Part shown: positions 10,074-19,452 of the stretch, piece by piece
Position numbering within the stretch: the first letter of the stretch is position 1
How the letters are laid out: each line of letters starts with the position of its first letter
Assembly: GCF_000184705.1 (NCBI RefSeq)
Contig: NC_014831.1
Location: 2,604,001-2,668,000 of the forward strand
Length of the DNA: 64,000 bases
Reading direction: 5' to 3'
Origin: Thermaerobacter marianensis DSM 12885
GTDB lineage: Bacteria > Bacillota > Sulfobacillia > Thermaerobacterales > Thermaerobacteraceae
The notes under the pieces: generated by a model
The model's database searches: none
Told to the model about the DNA's origin: nothing
Seen by the model: only the letters and a program-made list of their open reading frames with translations
Position numbers and translations under genes: made by a program

Positions 10074-10201
10074 GCCCCCCACCTCCTCTCCCCGTGCCTT
10101 CCCGGAGCGTCCCGGCCAGGCCACGGTCCCCCGCCCGCCGGCCCGTCCCGGCCCATCGGCCGTCCCCGGCGGCCGTCCCCGGCCCCCGGCGGGCGCCCGC
10201 C

Positions 10202-11377
10202 TCACGCCCGGAAGCCGAAGTTGCTCAGGGCGCCCTGCTTGTTGCGCCAGTCCGGCTTGACCTTGACCCACAGGTCGAGGTAGATCTTCGAGCCCAGGAG
10301 CGCCTCGATCTCCAGCCGGGCCAGCCGCCCGATCTCCTTCAGCATGCGCCCCTGCTCGCCGATGAGGATGCGCTTCTGTCCCTCCCGCTCCACGTAGATC
10401 GTCGCCGGCACGTAGACCACGCCGTTGGGGCGGCGCTCCACCTTCTCGATCAGCACCGCCACCGCGTGGGGCACTTCCTCCCGGGTCCGGTGGAGGATCT
10501 GCTCGCGGATCAGCTCGGCCATGATCTGCGCCTCGGGCTGGTCGGTGATCATGTCCTCGGGGAAGAACCGGGGGCCCTGGGGCAGCCGTCCTTCCAGCTC
10601 CTCCACCAGCTCCGGCACGCCGACGCCGTGCAGGGCGGAGACGGGATGGACCGCGGCAAACTGGCCCAGCTGGGCGAACCGTTGGGCGATGGCCGGCACC
10701 TCGCCCGGCGCCACCTGGTCGATCTTGTTGACCACCAGGATCTTCGGGGTCTTGACCTCCACCAGCTGCTCGGCGATGTAGCGGTCGCCCGGACCCGGCT
10801 CGCGGTCGGGGGCCTCGACCAGCCAGCAGACCACCTCGACCTCCTGCAGGGTGCGGCGGGCGACGCGGACCATGTGCTCGCCCAGCAGGTGCTGGGGCTT
10901 GTGGATGCCCGGCGTGTCGACGAAGATCAGCTGGGCCCCGGGCCGGTTCAGCACCCCCAGGATCCGGGTCCGGGTGGTCTGGGGCTTGTCGGACATGATG
11001 GCGATCTTGCGGCCGATCAGCTGGTTGAGCAGCGTCGACTTGCCCACGTTGGGCCGGCCGATCAGGGCGACGAAGCCCGAGCGAAAGCCCTCGGGCTGGC
11101 CGGCGGCGCGGGCGGGCGCCCGCCCGTCGGCCTCATCGGCCGGGCCGCCGGCCCCCCGCTCCGCCGTCGGCCCCGTGGCCCGCGGGGCGGCCGGTGCTGC
11201 CCGGGGTCCGGCCGATTCCGCTGCCTCGCCGGCCACGGCCGCCATGGCCGCGGGTCCTGCCTCCGCCGCCGCCGGGGGCGCCGGCGCTGCCGGACCGGCC
11301 GCCCGTGCCACGGCCGCCTCCGCCCCCTGCTTGGCTGACGCCCCCTCCGGATCCGGGTGGCGCCGGGTCCCCGTCAT
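10202..11377 (-). CDS. era: GTPase Era
   Basis: Ribosome-assembly GTPase that binds the 3' end of 16S rRNA. The core carries G1 GRPNVGKS (residues 107-114), G3 DTPGIH, G4 NKID and a C-terminal KH domain (ATIYVEREGQKRILIGEQGRMLKEIG). At 391 residues it is about 90 longer than usual because of an Ala/Pro-rich N-terminal extension. ATG at 11377 has AGGAGGGG about 8 bases upstream, so the extension appears to be translated. It follows the DUF3048 lipoprotein gene with a short gap. Confidence 0.97.
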   Translation of the reverse strand: MTGTRRHPDPEGASAKQGAEAAVARAAGPAAPAPPAAAEAGPAAMAAVAGEAAESAGPRAAPAAPRATGPTAERGAGGPADEADGRAPARAAGQPEGFRSGFVALIGRPNVGKSTLLNQLIGRKIAIMSDKPQTTRTRILGVLNRPGAQLIFVDTPGIHKPQHLLGEHMVRVARRTLQEVEVVCWLVEAPDREPGPGDRYIAEQLVEVKTPKILVVNKIDQVAPGEVPAIAQRFAQLGQFAAVHPVSALHGVGVPELVEELEGRLPQGPRFFPEDMITDQPEAQIMAELIREQILHRTREEVPHAVAVLIEKVERRPNGVVYVPATIYVEREGQKRILIGEQGRMLKEIGRLARLEIEALLGSKIYLDLWVKVKPDWRNKQGALSNFGFRA

Positions 11378-11433
11378 GCCGTCACCCCTCCTTGTTCCGC
11401 CGTGATCGGTTCACCGCCGCACCGGAGACCGCG

Positions 11434-12735
11434 TCACTTCCCATCCCGGTCCCCCGCCGGGGCGCGGCCTTCGCCCCCGTCCCCGCCCGCCGCCGGCCCC
11501 GTGACGTCGATCCGGGTGGAGGCGGGCACCAGGTGGATCCAGGTGCTGCCGGGAACCAGCTGGACGGGCCCGCCTCCGGCCTCCAGCCACCGGGTGGGGG
11601 CGTCGGGGGCCGTCTTCTCCCAGCGACCCTCCCGCAGGCGGCCGCCGCTGGCGATGAGAAGCCGCCCCTGGCCCACCACGTCGACGTCCAGGCGCCCGGC
11701 GGCGTCACCGGGGATCCGCCGCGCCGGCACGAACTGGATCAGCAGGTTGGCCGGCGCCAGGGGCTGCCCGGTCTCCTCGGCCGTATGGGGACCGAAGGCC
11801 GTTTCCCGCAGAAAACCTGCACCTGTCCAGCGATAGCGCACCCAACCCTGGCGCCAGCCCGGCCAGTGGATCACCAGCTCCTGCACCGGGTCGCCCGCCG
11901 GCTCGTCCCCCTCGGCGAGGAAGCGGAAAGGCGCCGGCGGCGGCGCTGCCGTGACCGCCCATCCCCGCTCGCGGGCGGCGGCCAGCGCCACGGGCAGGGA
12001 CGCATAAAGATTATGGGGCATGGCGCGGCGGCCGTCGCGGGTGAAGACGCGGCGCCCCCCGCCCTTGGGATCGGAGCGGACGCCATCCAGGTCGTCCAGG
12101 CCCGTGCGGCCGATGCGCTCGTAGTGCTGGGGGCTTCCCCCGGCGTGGACGTAGAGGGCATCCCACTCCAGGGCCAGGTCGAGGAAGTAGTGGCGCGAGC
12201 TGCGCACCGGCCCCACCCGTTCCGGCCGCTGGGTGACGAACAAGGCGAGAAGCCGGGTGATGCCCCCTTCGGCGGGGATCTCGTAGACCAGATCGGCGGC
12301 GGTCAACCCCGCTTGCGGCCGGGCGTCGGGGTGGTTGTCGATGCTGACCAGGACGGGGCGCTGGTGGAGCGACTCCTGGCCGGGGGCAGGCAGGCCCGTG
12401 AGGGGATTGATGACCGGAGGCGGGGCAGAAGGCCCGGGTTGTGCAGGGGACGGCGGGGAGGGTGCCGTGGGCGCCGTCGCCGGGGCCCAGCGGCTGCAAG
12501 CCGCCAGGAAGGCGGAGGCCAGCATCATGACGACGGCCAGCGCCCGCCGGATGCGGAGCGCCACCGGCCGAGCCGGTGTGGCAGGTGGCGCGGTGCCCGG
12601 CAGCAGGCGGGACGTCCCGAAGTCCGGCCCGCGGTCGTTGAGCCGGCGAGAGCCGGCCACGGCGCGGCCGCCGGGCCCGTGGCGAGGCGGCCGGCTCCCG
12701 GGCACGGCCGGGTTGCGGGGTGACGGGTTGGGCAC
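11434..12735 (-). CDS. DUF3048 (YerB-type) lipoprotein
   Basis: 433 residues. After about 65 variable residues comes a lipoprotein signal (ALRIRRALAVVMMLASAFLA then the lipobox Cys), so the mature protein is predicted to be anchored outside the membrane. The body matches DUF3048: PLTGLPAPGQESLHQRPVLVSIDN, YEIPAEGGITRLLALF, GPVRSSRHYFLDLALEW. Bacillus YerB is a member of this family; its function is not established. GTG at 12735 follows GGGGAGGACC, but the long stretch before the signal peptide is odd, and a start nearer the signal is possible although no ribosome site was found there. It occupies the place of cdd between dgkA and era. Confidence 0.8.
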   Translation of the reverse strand: MPNPSPRNPAVPGSRPPRHGPGGRAVAGSRRLNDRGPDFGTSRLLPGTAPPATPARPVALRIRRALAVVMMLASAFLAACSRWAPATAPTAPSPPSPAQPGPSAPPPVINPLTGLPAPGQESLHQRPVLVSIDNHPDARPQAGLTAADLVYEIPAEGGITRLLALFVTQRPERVGPVRSSRHYFLDLALEWDALYVHAGGSPQHYERIGRTGLDDLDGVRSDPKGGGRRVFTRDGRRAMPHNLYASLPVALAAARERGWAVTAAPPPAPFRFLAEGDEPAGDPVQELVIHWPGWRQGWVRYRWTGAGFLRETAFGPHTAEETGQPLAPANLLIQFVPARRIPGDAAGRLDVDVVGQGRLLIASGGRLREGRWEKTAPDAPTRWLEAGGGPVQLVPGSTWIHLVPASTRIDVTGPAAGGDGGEGRAPAGDRDGK

Positions 12736-12803
12736 GGTCCTCCCCTCCTCGGCAGGGTTTGGCGTGGGATGTGGCTTCCGCGCGGCCCGGGCATTCCGGC
12801 CCT

Positions 12804-13421
12804 TCAAGGGCGCCACCGGCTGGAGCCCGCAGGCCGGCGGGACGCCGGTTCGTCCGCGTTGGCCCGGCGCACGCCAAGGGAACTCCAGGCAAAATAGAGG
12901 GCCGCCAGCAGGGGCAAGAGTCGCCAGGGCTGCCCCCGGGCATAGGCGACGAGCAGGCCCGGCAAACGCACCACGTCCGGGCCAAGCACCAGCAAGCCGG
13001 TGACGGTGGCCAGCAGGGCGGCAACCAGGACGGCTCCCGCCGCCACGTCCTTGACCCGGCCCGCCAGGGGGCGGAACTCGTCGGTGGCCAGGTCCACGGC
13101 CCCCTCAATGGCCGTGTTGATCCACTCGAACAGCACGACCAGGCCGGCCGCCAGGAGCAGCACCGCCCACTGCCAGGTGGCGGCCTCCAGCCACCACGCG
13201 GCGGTGAAGAGCAGGGTCGCGGCGGCGAAGTGCAGCCGCATGTTGGCCTCGGTGCCCCAGATCCAGACGAACCCCGCCCACGCGTAACGAAAGGACTCCG
13301 CCAGGGTGGCGGCCCGCCCGGAGCCCGGCCGGCGCGCGCCGGTCCGGCCGTCGCCCGGTGCGCGCCGGGACCCCGGGCTGTCGCCCCCGGCCCCGGGGCC
13401 GCCCGCCGAACCCGGGCTCAT
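12804..13421 (-). CDS. dgkA: Diacylglycerol/undecaprenol kinase
   Basis: Small integral membrane lipid kinase; in Gram-positive bacteria the substrate is undecaprenol. The 205-residue product has the family signature FEWINTAIEGAVDL followed by RPLAGRVKDVAAGAVL, with three or more hydrophobic helices. It is longer than the roughly 130-residue norm because of a Gly/Arg-rich N-terminal 40 residues and an extra C-terminal helix and tail. ATG at 13421 overlaps the ybeY stop (ATGA), a coupled start. Order ybeY-dgkA matches Bacillus. Confidence 0.92.
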   Translation of the reverse strand: MSPGSAGGPGAGGDSPGSRRAPGDGRTGARRPGSGRAATLAESFRYAWAGFVWIWGTEANMRLHFAAATLLFTAAWWLEAATWQWAVLLLAAGLVVLFEWINTAIEGAVDLATDEFRPLAGRVKDVAAGAVLVAALLATVTGLLVLGPDVVRLPGLLVAYARGQPWRLLPLLAALYFAWSSLGVRRANADEPASRRPAGSSRWRP

Positions 13422-13939
13422 GGCCGGACCAGCCCGCAGGCGGCCAGGGCGGCTTCAGCCTTGGCGTGCATGAGCCGCTCGCCCTCCGCATCGGGATGGT
13501 CATAGCCCAAAAGGTGCAGGACGCCGTGGGCCAGCAGATAGCCCACCTCCCGGTCCAGGGAGTGGCCGTACTCCCGGGCCTGGGCGGCGGCCCGCTCCAG
13601 GGAGATCACCACGTCGCCCAGGGGCAGGAGATCGGGCCCGAGCACGGCCGGAACCGGGTCCCGCAGGGCCGCGATCTCTTCCTGCTCCAGCTGGGGAAAG
13701 GAGAGCACGTCGGTGGGCGCGTCCTTGCCCCGGTAGCGGCGGTTGAGCTCGTGGATCGCGGCGTCGTCCACGAAGGTCAGGGAGACCTCCACCGGCACCG
13801 CCAGGCCTTCCGCCGCCAGCAGGCGTTCCACCACCGCCGGCAGCAGCGAAGGCCAGTGATCGGGCACCGCCACCCGATCCTGCCGGTTGTCCACGGCCAC
13901 CACGGGCCGGAGGCCCGCCCGCATGCCGTCACCGCTCAT
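13418..13939 (-). CDS. ybeY: Endoribonuclease YbeY
   Basis: Metal-dependent endoribonuclease acting in 16S rRNA 3'-end maturation and ribosome quality control. The 173-residue product has the zinc motif HGVLHLLGYDH with ligands H138, H142 and H148, and the upstream conserved LNRRYRGKDAPTDVLSFP. ATG at 13939 follows GGGAGGGAAGGGC. Located between pgpH and dgkA as in other Firmicutes; the stop overlaps the dgkA start. Confidence 0.96.
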   Translation of the reverse strand: MSGDGMRAGLRPVVAVDNRQDRVAVPDHWPSLLPAVVERLLAAEGLAVPVEVSLTFVDDAAIHELNRRYRGKDAPTDVLSFPQLEQEEIAALRDPVPAVLGPDLLPLGDVVISLERAAAQAREYGHSLDREVGYLLAHGVLHLLGYDHPDAEGERLMHAKAEAALAACGLVRP

Positions 13940-14061
13940 GCCCTTCCCTCCCCGGCCGCGCCGGCCGTCCCCGGACCGGCGTCGTCGTGGTCGGACCTGC
14001 CGCCTGGGCCTTCCGGAGCCTGGGCGGATGGCCCGGGGTCCCCGTGGTCCCCGGCGGGCTG

Positions 14062-16425
14062 TCACGGACCATCCTTCGGGTTGGCGTCCTCCGGCGCCCT
14101 GGTGCCCCTGGTGGCGCCGGCGTCCTCCGGCTTCCGGGAACCCTTCTCCTGCCGTCCGGAATGGCCGGCCTCCTTGCCGGGCGAGGCGCCTTCCCTGGCG
14201 GAGCCGGCGGCCTCCTTGCCGGGGCCGTCCCGGCGCCGGGACCGCTCCATCTCCTTGAGCACCACGTCGGGGTACTCGATGCGGTGGTGGAACACGCCCG
14301 TCAGCACCCGCACGAAGGTGCCCGCGATGCGGTCCAGATCGCGCAGGGTCAGGTCGGCACGATCCAGCTGGCCATCGTTGAGCCGGTCCTTGATGATCTT
14401 CCGCACCACCTGCTCGATGCGGCCCGGCGTCAGGTGGCCCAAGGACCGCACCGTGGCCTCGACGGCGTCGGCCAGCATGACCACCGCCGTCTCCCGGGTG
14501 GTGGGCGGCGGCCCGTCGTACCGGAAGTTGGCCTCCAGCACCTCCGGCTCCCCCTGCTCCTGGGCGCGGCGCAGGAAGTATTCCACCCGCGTGGTGCCGT
14601 GGTGCTCGCGGATGAACCGGACGATCTCCTCGGGCAGCCCGTGCTGGCGCGCCAGCTCGATGCCGTCCTTGACGTGGGCGGTGATGATCAGGGCGCTGAG
14701 GTTGGGCGAGAGCTTGTCGTGGGGGTTCTCGCCGCCGAACTGGTTCTCGATGAAGAAGTAGGGACGCCGTACCTTGCCCACGTCGTGGTAGTACGCCCCC
14801 ACCCGGGCCAGCAGCGAGTTGCCGCCGATCTCCTCCACCGCCGCCTCGGCCAGGTTCGCCACCATCAGACTGTGGTGATAGGTGCCCGGCGCTTCGACCA
14901 GCAGCCGGCGCAGCAGGGGCTGGTTGGGGTTGGCCAGCTCGATGAGACGGACCGGGGTCACCAGTCCGAAGAAGCTCTCCAGGAACGGCAAGAGCCCGAT
15001 GGTCAGGATGGCCGCCAAAAGCCCGCCGAAGGCCGCCCATCCCACCTGCTTCCAGACCTCCAGCCCCGCCAGGGGCGGGCTGCCGAACATCAAGGCCAGG
15101 CCCAGGGTCGTGGCGGCGTTCACGGCGGCCACCACGGCGCCCGCCCGCATGAAGTCGGACCGGTGCCCCAGGCGCGAGATGGCGAAGGTCGCCGCTGCCC
15201 CGCCGAGCCACGCCATGATGCCCAGCCGCAACCCGTCGCCCGCCATGACGCCCACCGCCGCGGCCAGCAGCATCGCTGCCACCAGGGCCGTGCGCGGGTT
15301 GAGCAACACCGCCAGCAGCATGGGTCCCGTCGCCACCGGCATCAGATAGGGCGACACCGGCTGCAGCAACCGGGCGAAGACCAGGGTGATCAGCGGCACC
15401 AGGCCGAAGAGGACGAACCGGGGCTCATCCTCGTACACCCGGCGGTCGAAGGTGGCCAGGTAGGCCCCTCCGGCCGCCATGCCCAGCAGCACCAGGAGGC
15501 CGGTCCCGGCCCAGATCCCCGCCAGTCCCCAGAGGTCTTCCTGGAGCAGGCCGGCGTCCCGCAGCCGGACCATGTCCTCCTCGGTGACCTTTTCGCCCGC
15601 CTCGACGATGACCTCACCGGGCACGATGACCACCGGGTCCACCTGCTCCATGGCCCGGCGGCGGGCCTCCTCGGTGCCCGCCCGGTCGAAGATCAGGTTG
15701 GGCCGCAGGGCGCGGCCGCCCACCAGGCGCAGGAATTCCTGCAGCGGCCGCGGGTGGTCCAGGGTGCCGATCTCGTCGCCCAGCCGCATGCGGGTCGCCG
15801 CCAGCTGGTCTTCCTTGATGCCCTGGTCCAGCTCCCGCTGCAGCAGCGCCAGCAGGTCGCGGCGCATGGCGGCCAGGGTCGTGTCGCTGGCCGTGAGGAC
15901 GGCGTCGGCCACCTCGGCCGGCAGGCTGAAGCCCAGCCGCTCGGCCAGCAGGGCGCGGTCGGCTTCGGTCGGGGCGGGCAGGCCCCCATCGCCGGACGAA
16001 CCGGTGCCGGGGGCCGCGCCTCCGGCCTGCCCCGTTCCCTGGTCCGCGCCCTGCTGCCGCACACGGCGGGCCATGGCCTCCCGGACGCCGTCCACCGCCT
16101 GAAAGGCCCGTTCCACGTCCTGCCGCGCCTGCTGCGCGGCGGTGTCGTCTTCCTGGTACTGGTCGGGTACGGCCCGGGCCGCCTCCTGGCGAAGGCGCTC
16201 CGTGGCCGGCCGGTCGACCAGCTGTTTGGGCGCCACCAGGTCCCGCGGCGCCGCCTGACCGGGACGCACCCGGACCTGGGCCGGCGCCACGGCCGTCGCC
16301 AGCAGCAGGGTGAAGCACACGAAGAACAAGCCGCCCCACATGAAGCGCCGCACCTGGGGCTCGCGCCACTGCTCGCCCAGGTGGCGGTCGAGCCACTGGC
16401 CCAGGCCGGCAAATCCTCCACCCAT
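14062..16425 (-). CDS. pgpH: 7TM-HD cyclic-di-AMP phosphodiesterase (PgpH/YqfF family)
   Basis: Membrane phosphodiesterase that degrades c-di-AMP. The 787-residue product has one N-terminal transmembrane helix (FMWGGLFFVCFTLLLATAV), a large extracytoplasmic 7TMR-HDED domain, a block of seven helices (about 380-560) and a cytoplasmic HD domain with the motif AYYHDVGK and downstream ENPHDKLSPN, AHVKDG and REHHGTTRVEYF. ATG at 16425 is preferred because GGAG lies 8 bases upstream; a GTG at 16434 is the alternative. The last 45 residues are charged and low-complexity. Order phoH-pgpH-ybeY is the Firmicutes arrangement. Confidence 0.96.
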   Translation of the reverse strand: MGGGFAGLGQWLDRHLGEQWREPQVRRFMWGGLFFVCFTLLLATAVAPAQVRVRPGQAAPRDLVAPKQLVDRPATERLRQEAARAVPDQYQEDDTAAQQARQDVERAFQAVDGVREAMARRVRQQGADQGTGQAGGAAPGTGSSGDGGLPAPTEADRALLAERLGFSLPAEVADAVLTASDTTLAAMRRDLLALLQRELDQGIKEDQLAATRMRLGDEIGTLDHPRPLQEFLRLVGGRALRPNLIFDRAGTEEARRRAMEQVDPVVIVPGEVIVEAGEKVTEEDMVRLRDAGLLQEDLWGLAGIWAGTGLLVLLGMAAGGAYLATFDRRVYEDEPRFVLFGLVPLITLVFARLLQPVSPYLMPVATGPMLLAVLLNPRTALVAAMLLAAAVGVMAGDGLRLGIMAWLGGAAATFAISRLGHRSDFMRAGAVVAAVNAATTLGLALMFGSPPLAGLEVWKQVGWAAFGGLLAAILTIGLLPFLESFFGLVTPVRLIELANPNQPLLRRLLVEAPGTYHHSLMVANLAEAAVEEIGGNSLLARVGAYYHDVGKVRRPYFFIENQFGGENPHDKLSPNLSALIITAHVKDGIELARQHGLPEEIVRFIREHHGTTRVEYFLRRAQEQGEPEVLEANFRYDGPPPTTRETAVVMLADAVEATVRSLGHLTPGRIEQVVRKIIKDRLNDGQLDRADLTLRDLDRIAGTFVRVLTGVFHHRIEYPDVVLKEMERSRRRDGPGKEAAGSAREGASPGKEAGHSGRQEKGSRKPEDAGATRGTRAPEDANPKDGP

Positions 16426-16564
16426 CTTGTCCACTCCACAAAGCCGAATCCCCGCGCAGCGGTCGCGCCCGGCGACCCGCCGGCCCTCTGGCGGCCGGTG
16501 ACCTGGCCGTCTCCCGGCCGGTGGCCGGCCTGCCGGCGCCCGGTCCGGCGCCCGCGGCCCGCCG

Positions 16565-17644
16565 TTACCTCCCGGTCCCGCCCGTCCCGCCGGGCGGCCC
16601 CTCGTCGTCCCGGGCTGCCGCGGCAGCCTGTTCTTCCTGGCGCTCGTACGCCTCGTAGGCCAGGATGATCCGCTGCACCAGCGGGTGCCGCACCACGTCC
16701 CGCTCGGTCAGGTAGACGAACTCGATCCCCTCGATGCCATGCAGCACCTGCTGGACGTGGGCCAGGCCGGAGTGGCGGCCGCGGGGCAGGTCCACCTGGG
16801 TGACGTCGCCCGTCACGACGGCTTTGGAGCCGAAGCCCAGGCGGGTCAGGAACATCTTCATCTGCTCCGGCGTGGTGTTCTGCGCTTCGTCCAGGATGAT
16901 GAACGAGTCGTCCAGGGTGCGGCCGCGCATGTAGGCCAGCGGGGCCACCTCGATCAGGCCGCGGTTCATGTACTTCTGGAAGGTCTCGACGCCCAGCATG
17001 TCCCATAGGGCATCGTACAGGGGCCGCAGGTAGGGGTCGACCTTCTCTTGCAGGTCCCCGGGGAGGAAGCCCAGCTTCTCCCCCGCCTCCACCGCCGGCC
17101 GGGTCAGGATGATCCGCGCCACCTGGTGGGCCTTCAGGCTCGCGATGGCCACCGCCATGGCCAGGTACGTCTTGCCCGTCCCGGCCGGACCGATGCCGAA
17201 GACGATGCCGTTGTTGCGGATGGCCTCCACATAGCGCCGCTGGCCCAGGGTCTTGGGCCGGACCGGCTTGCCCCGGGCCGTGGTGACGATGACGTCGTCG
17301 GAGACCTCGGCGATGCGGTCGACCCGGCCCTCCCGGGCCAACTGGATGGCGTACCGCACGTCTTCGGGGCCCAGGGCCACACCGCGGCGCACCTGCTCCA
17401 GCAGCCCCTGGAACAGCGTGGCCACCTGCCGCACCTCGTCGGGCTGGCCGCGCACGCGGATGTGGTCGCCCCGCGACACGATCTGGACCGGGAAGCTGTC
17501 CTGGATCAGGCGCAGGTTCTGGTCCCCGCGCCCGAAGAGCTGCAGCGCTTCGCTGTGGTCGGCCAAATCGATGACGGCCACGTGACCTTCGGCGGCCGGC
17601 GGCGCCGCGCCGTTGGGCTGCCGCGTTTCGGGCAAGGAGCCCAT
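16565..17644 (-). CDS. phoH: PhoH-like ATPase
   Basis: Cytoplasmic P-loop ATPase of the PhoH/YbeZ family, linked to RNA metabolism with YbeY. The 359-residue product has Walker A GPAGTGKT at 152-159 and a Walker B region FIILDEAQNTT at about 249-258, and an N-terminal KH-like nucleic-acid-binding segment around residues 40-80. ATG at 17644 follows AAGGAGGGCG closely. Starts 27 bases after the yqfD stop, so part of the yqfC-yqfD-phoH-pgpH-ybeY unit. Confidence 0.96.
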   Translation of the reverse strand: MGSLPETRQPNGAAPPAAEGHVAVIDLADHSEALQLFGRGDQNLRLIQDSFPVQIVSRGDHIRVRGQPDEVRQVATLFQGLLEQVRRGVALGPEDVRYAIQLAREGRVDRIAEVSDDVIVTTARGKPVRPKTLGQRRYVEAIRNNGIVFGIGPAGTGKTYLAMAVAIASLKAHQVARIILTRPAVEAGEKLGFLPGDLQEKVDPYLRPLYDALWDMLGVETFQKYMNRGLIEVAPLAYMRGRTLDDSFIILDEAQNTTPEQMKMFLTRLGFGSKAVVTGDVTQVDLPRGRHSGLAHVQQVLHGIEGIEFVYLTERDVVRHPLVQRIILAYEAYERQEEQAAAAARDDEGPPGGTGGTGR

Positions 17645-17671
17645 CGCCCTCCTTCGCGCACCTGGCAGGTG

Positions 17672-18988
17672 TTACCGGACCGTGAAGGGGCGCTGAACGC
17701 CGATGTCCTCGATCGCCTCCACGGTGGTGCGGATGCCGACGAACCCGGCGCCCTGCTGCACCACCTGGCTGCGCACCGCCACCACCCGGCCACCCGGCGC
17801 CAGCCCGGCCGCCACCTGCGCCGCCAGCTGCCGCTCCACCTGCCGCACCGCCTGCTGCAGGGTCAGGGTTTGCCGGGTCAGCACCACCTGGTGGCGGGTT
17901 TCCCTCACCAGTTCGACAGGCGCCGGGCCATCCCTCCAGGACGGAACGGCCCAGAGGACGCGGCGTTCCACCTCGTAACGACCCGGTTCCCCTCGCTGCC
18001 AGTATACCGGCACCCGCCAGGGTCCGATACGCAGGACCACCTGTTGCCACGCCCGGCCCGTGCGGACCGCCAGGGTTTGCTCCAGGCGAACCTCCCGGTA
18101 CTGGCTGTACCAGGTGCGCGCCAGCACGCGCCCCAAGGCCGCCACGGCCTTGCCCCGTCCCGGCGGGGGAGCCCCCTGGCGGCCCGCACCGGGCGGCGGC
18201 GCCGGCGGCAGGTACTGCCCGCGGATGAGGATCTGCCCCGCCCGGACGACCTGGCCGGGCCGGACCACCGGCTCCCCCCGCAAGGCCAGGACCTGCACGA
18301 TCACCCCCGGCCGCCGCGCCACCACGTGCGCGGGCCGGTCGGCGGGCACCGCCGGCGGCGGCTCCTTCTCCACCACGTCCAGGACGACCTTGACGCCGTA
18401 GTGGGTGATCCCCACCCAGGCCACCCCCGGCACCTCCAGGGGCAACCGCTCCGCCAGCCGCCGCAGGTCGATGTCCGCCTTGCGCACCCCGGGCCGCAGC
18501 CCGACCCGGGCCAGTTCCTGGCGCAGGACGGCCTCGGGCAAGTGCTCCAGCCCTTGGATCTCGATGAACCAGATGCTGCCGGAGAGGTAGTACAGCAGCA
18601 GAGCGGTGACCAGCCCTCCCGCCAGCAGCACCCGGCGGCGGACCAGCCGGCGCCACAGGAAGGGCCAGCCCACCCGCCGGCCGAACCGCACCCGGCAGCG
18701 GGCCTGCCGGGCCACCGCCCGCAAGGTGCCCAGCTGGTCCAGGGCGACCCAAGCCCGCAGGCCGCCGTCCGGCTCCCGGCGAACCCGCCAGAGGATCATC
18801 CCTGCCGCTGCCGCCCCGTTGAGGAAGGCTTCGGGGCCCGTGCGCGGCCGGCCGGGATCGCGCCCTGCCCCGGGCTGCCTGCCGCCCCGCCCGGTGCCGT
18901 TCCGCCAGGGGACGGGTGCTGGCCGCCTTGGCGACGGGGTGACGACCACCTCCACCGATCCCAGGACGAACCGCCAGAGCCCCCTCAC
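17672..18988 (-). CDS. yqfD: Sporulation protein YqfD
   Basis: Mother-cell sporulation membrane protein. The 438-residue product has the YqfD core: RGLWRFVLGSVEVVV at the start, one membrane span (VLLAGGLVTALLLYYLSGSIWFIEI), then a POTRA-like segment (IEIQGLEHLPEAVLRQEL) and a C-terminal beta-rich region. An insert of about 35 Arg/Gly/Pro-rich residues (roughly 18-52) interrupts the N-terminal part. GTG at 18988 overlaps the yqfC stop by 4 bases, so translation is coupled. Pairing with yqfC supports the call. Confidence 0.93.
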   Translation of the reverse strand: MRGLWRFVLGSVEVVVTPSPRRPAPVPWRNGTGRGGRQPGAGRDPGRPRTGPEAFLNGAAAAGMILWRVRREPDGGLRAWVALDQLGTLRAVARQARCRVRFGRRVGWPFLWRRLVRRRVLLAGGLVTALLLYYLSGSIWFIEIQGLEHLPEAVLRQELARVGLRPGVRKADIDLRRLAERLPLEVPGVAWVGITHYGVKVVLDVVEKEPPPAVPADRPAHVVARRPGVIVQVLALRGEPVVRPGQVVRAGQILIRGQYLPPAPPPGAGRQGAPPPGRGKAVAALGRVLARTWYSQYREVRLEQTLAVRTGRAWQQVVLRIGPWRVPVYWQRGEPGRYEVERRVLWAVPSWRDGPAPVELVRETRHQVVLTRQTLTLQQAVRQVERQLAAQVAAGLAPGGRVVAVRSQVVQQGAGFVGIRTTVEAIEDIGVQRPFTVR

Positions 18989-19317
18989 CGGCCCTCACCC
19001 TCCGGTCCGGGCTGGAAGCGGACCTGGCCGATGCGTCCCTGCAGGCGCAGTTCCTCCCGGTCGATGCGGGCGATGGTCAGCCGGTCGCCCGTGACCTCCA
19101 GGCGGCCCCCGGGCACGACCACCAGCACCCGGGCGGTGTCGAAGAAGAGGACACCCCGGTGGTTCTCCACCACCATTTCCAGGGGACCCATGAGGGTGAT
19201 GCGGGGGAGGTTGCGCACCGCGTCCCGCGGCAGCTCCAGGGCGCCGGCCAGGGAGTCCTCCAGGCCGGCCAGCCAGTGGCGCCAACCTTCACCGCCCCCG
19301 CGCCCGTCCCGCGCCAA
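18985..19317 (-). CDS. yqfC: Sporulation protein YqfC
   Basis: 110-residue YabP/YqfC-family protein, made under sigma-E in the mother cell in Bacillus. The core LPRDAVRNLPRITLMGPLEMVVENHRGVL and VVVPGGRLEVTGDRLTI matches the family. TTG at 19317 is supported by AAAGGGGG 8 bases upstream. Upstream (19360-19400) a CATA-containing stretch could be part of a sigma-E promoter, but no matching -35 was convincing. Overlaps yqfD. Confidence 0.92.
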   Translation of the reverse strand: MARDGRGGGEGWRHWLAGLEDSLAGALELPRDAVRNLPRITLMGPLEMVVENHRGVLFFDTARVLVVVPGGRLEVTGDRLTIARIDREELRLQGRIGQVRFQPGPEGEGR

Positions 19318-19452
19318 GGCGCCGCCCCCTTTGCGTGCACAAGCCTCCGCTGAAGGTTACGGCGGGGGGCGGGGGGATATGATGGGGGTTGCAAAACAGC
19401 GACCGGCGGGACCATGTGGCATCCAGGTCCCGACCCGCCGGGCGGGATGGCC

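Noticed and set aside
19360-19400. Sigma-E promoter before yqfC
   Set aside because: A CATAT-containing stretch is present but the -35 part does not fit.
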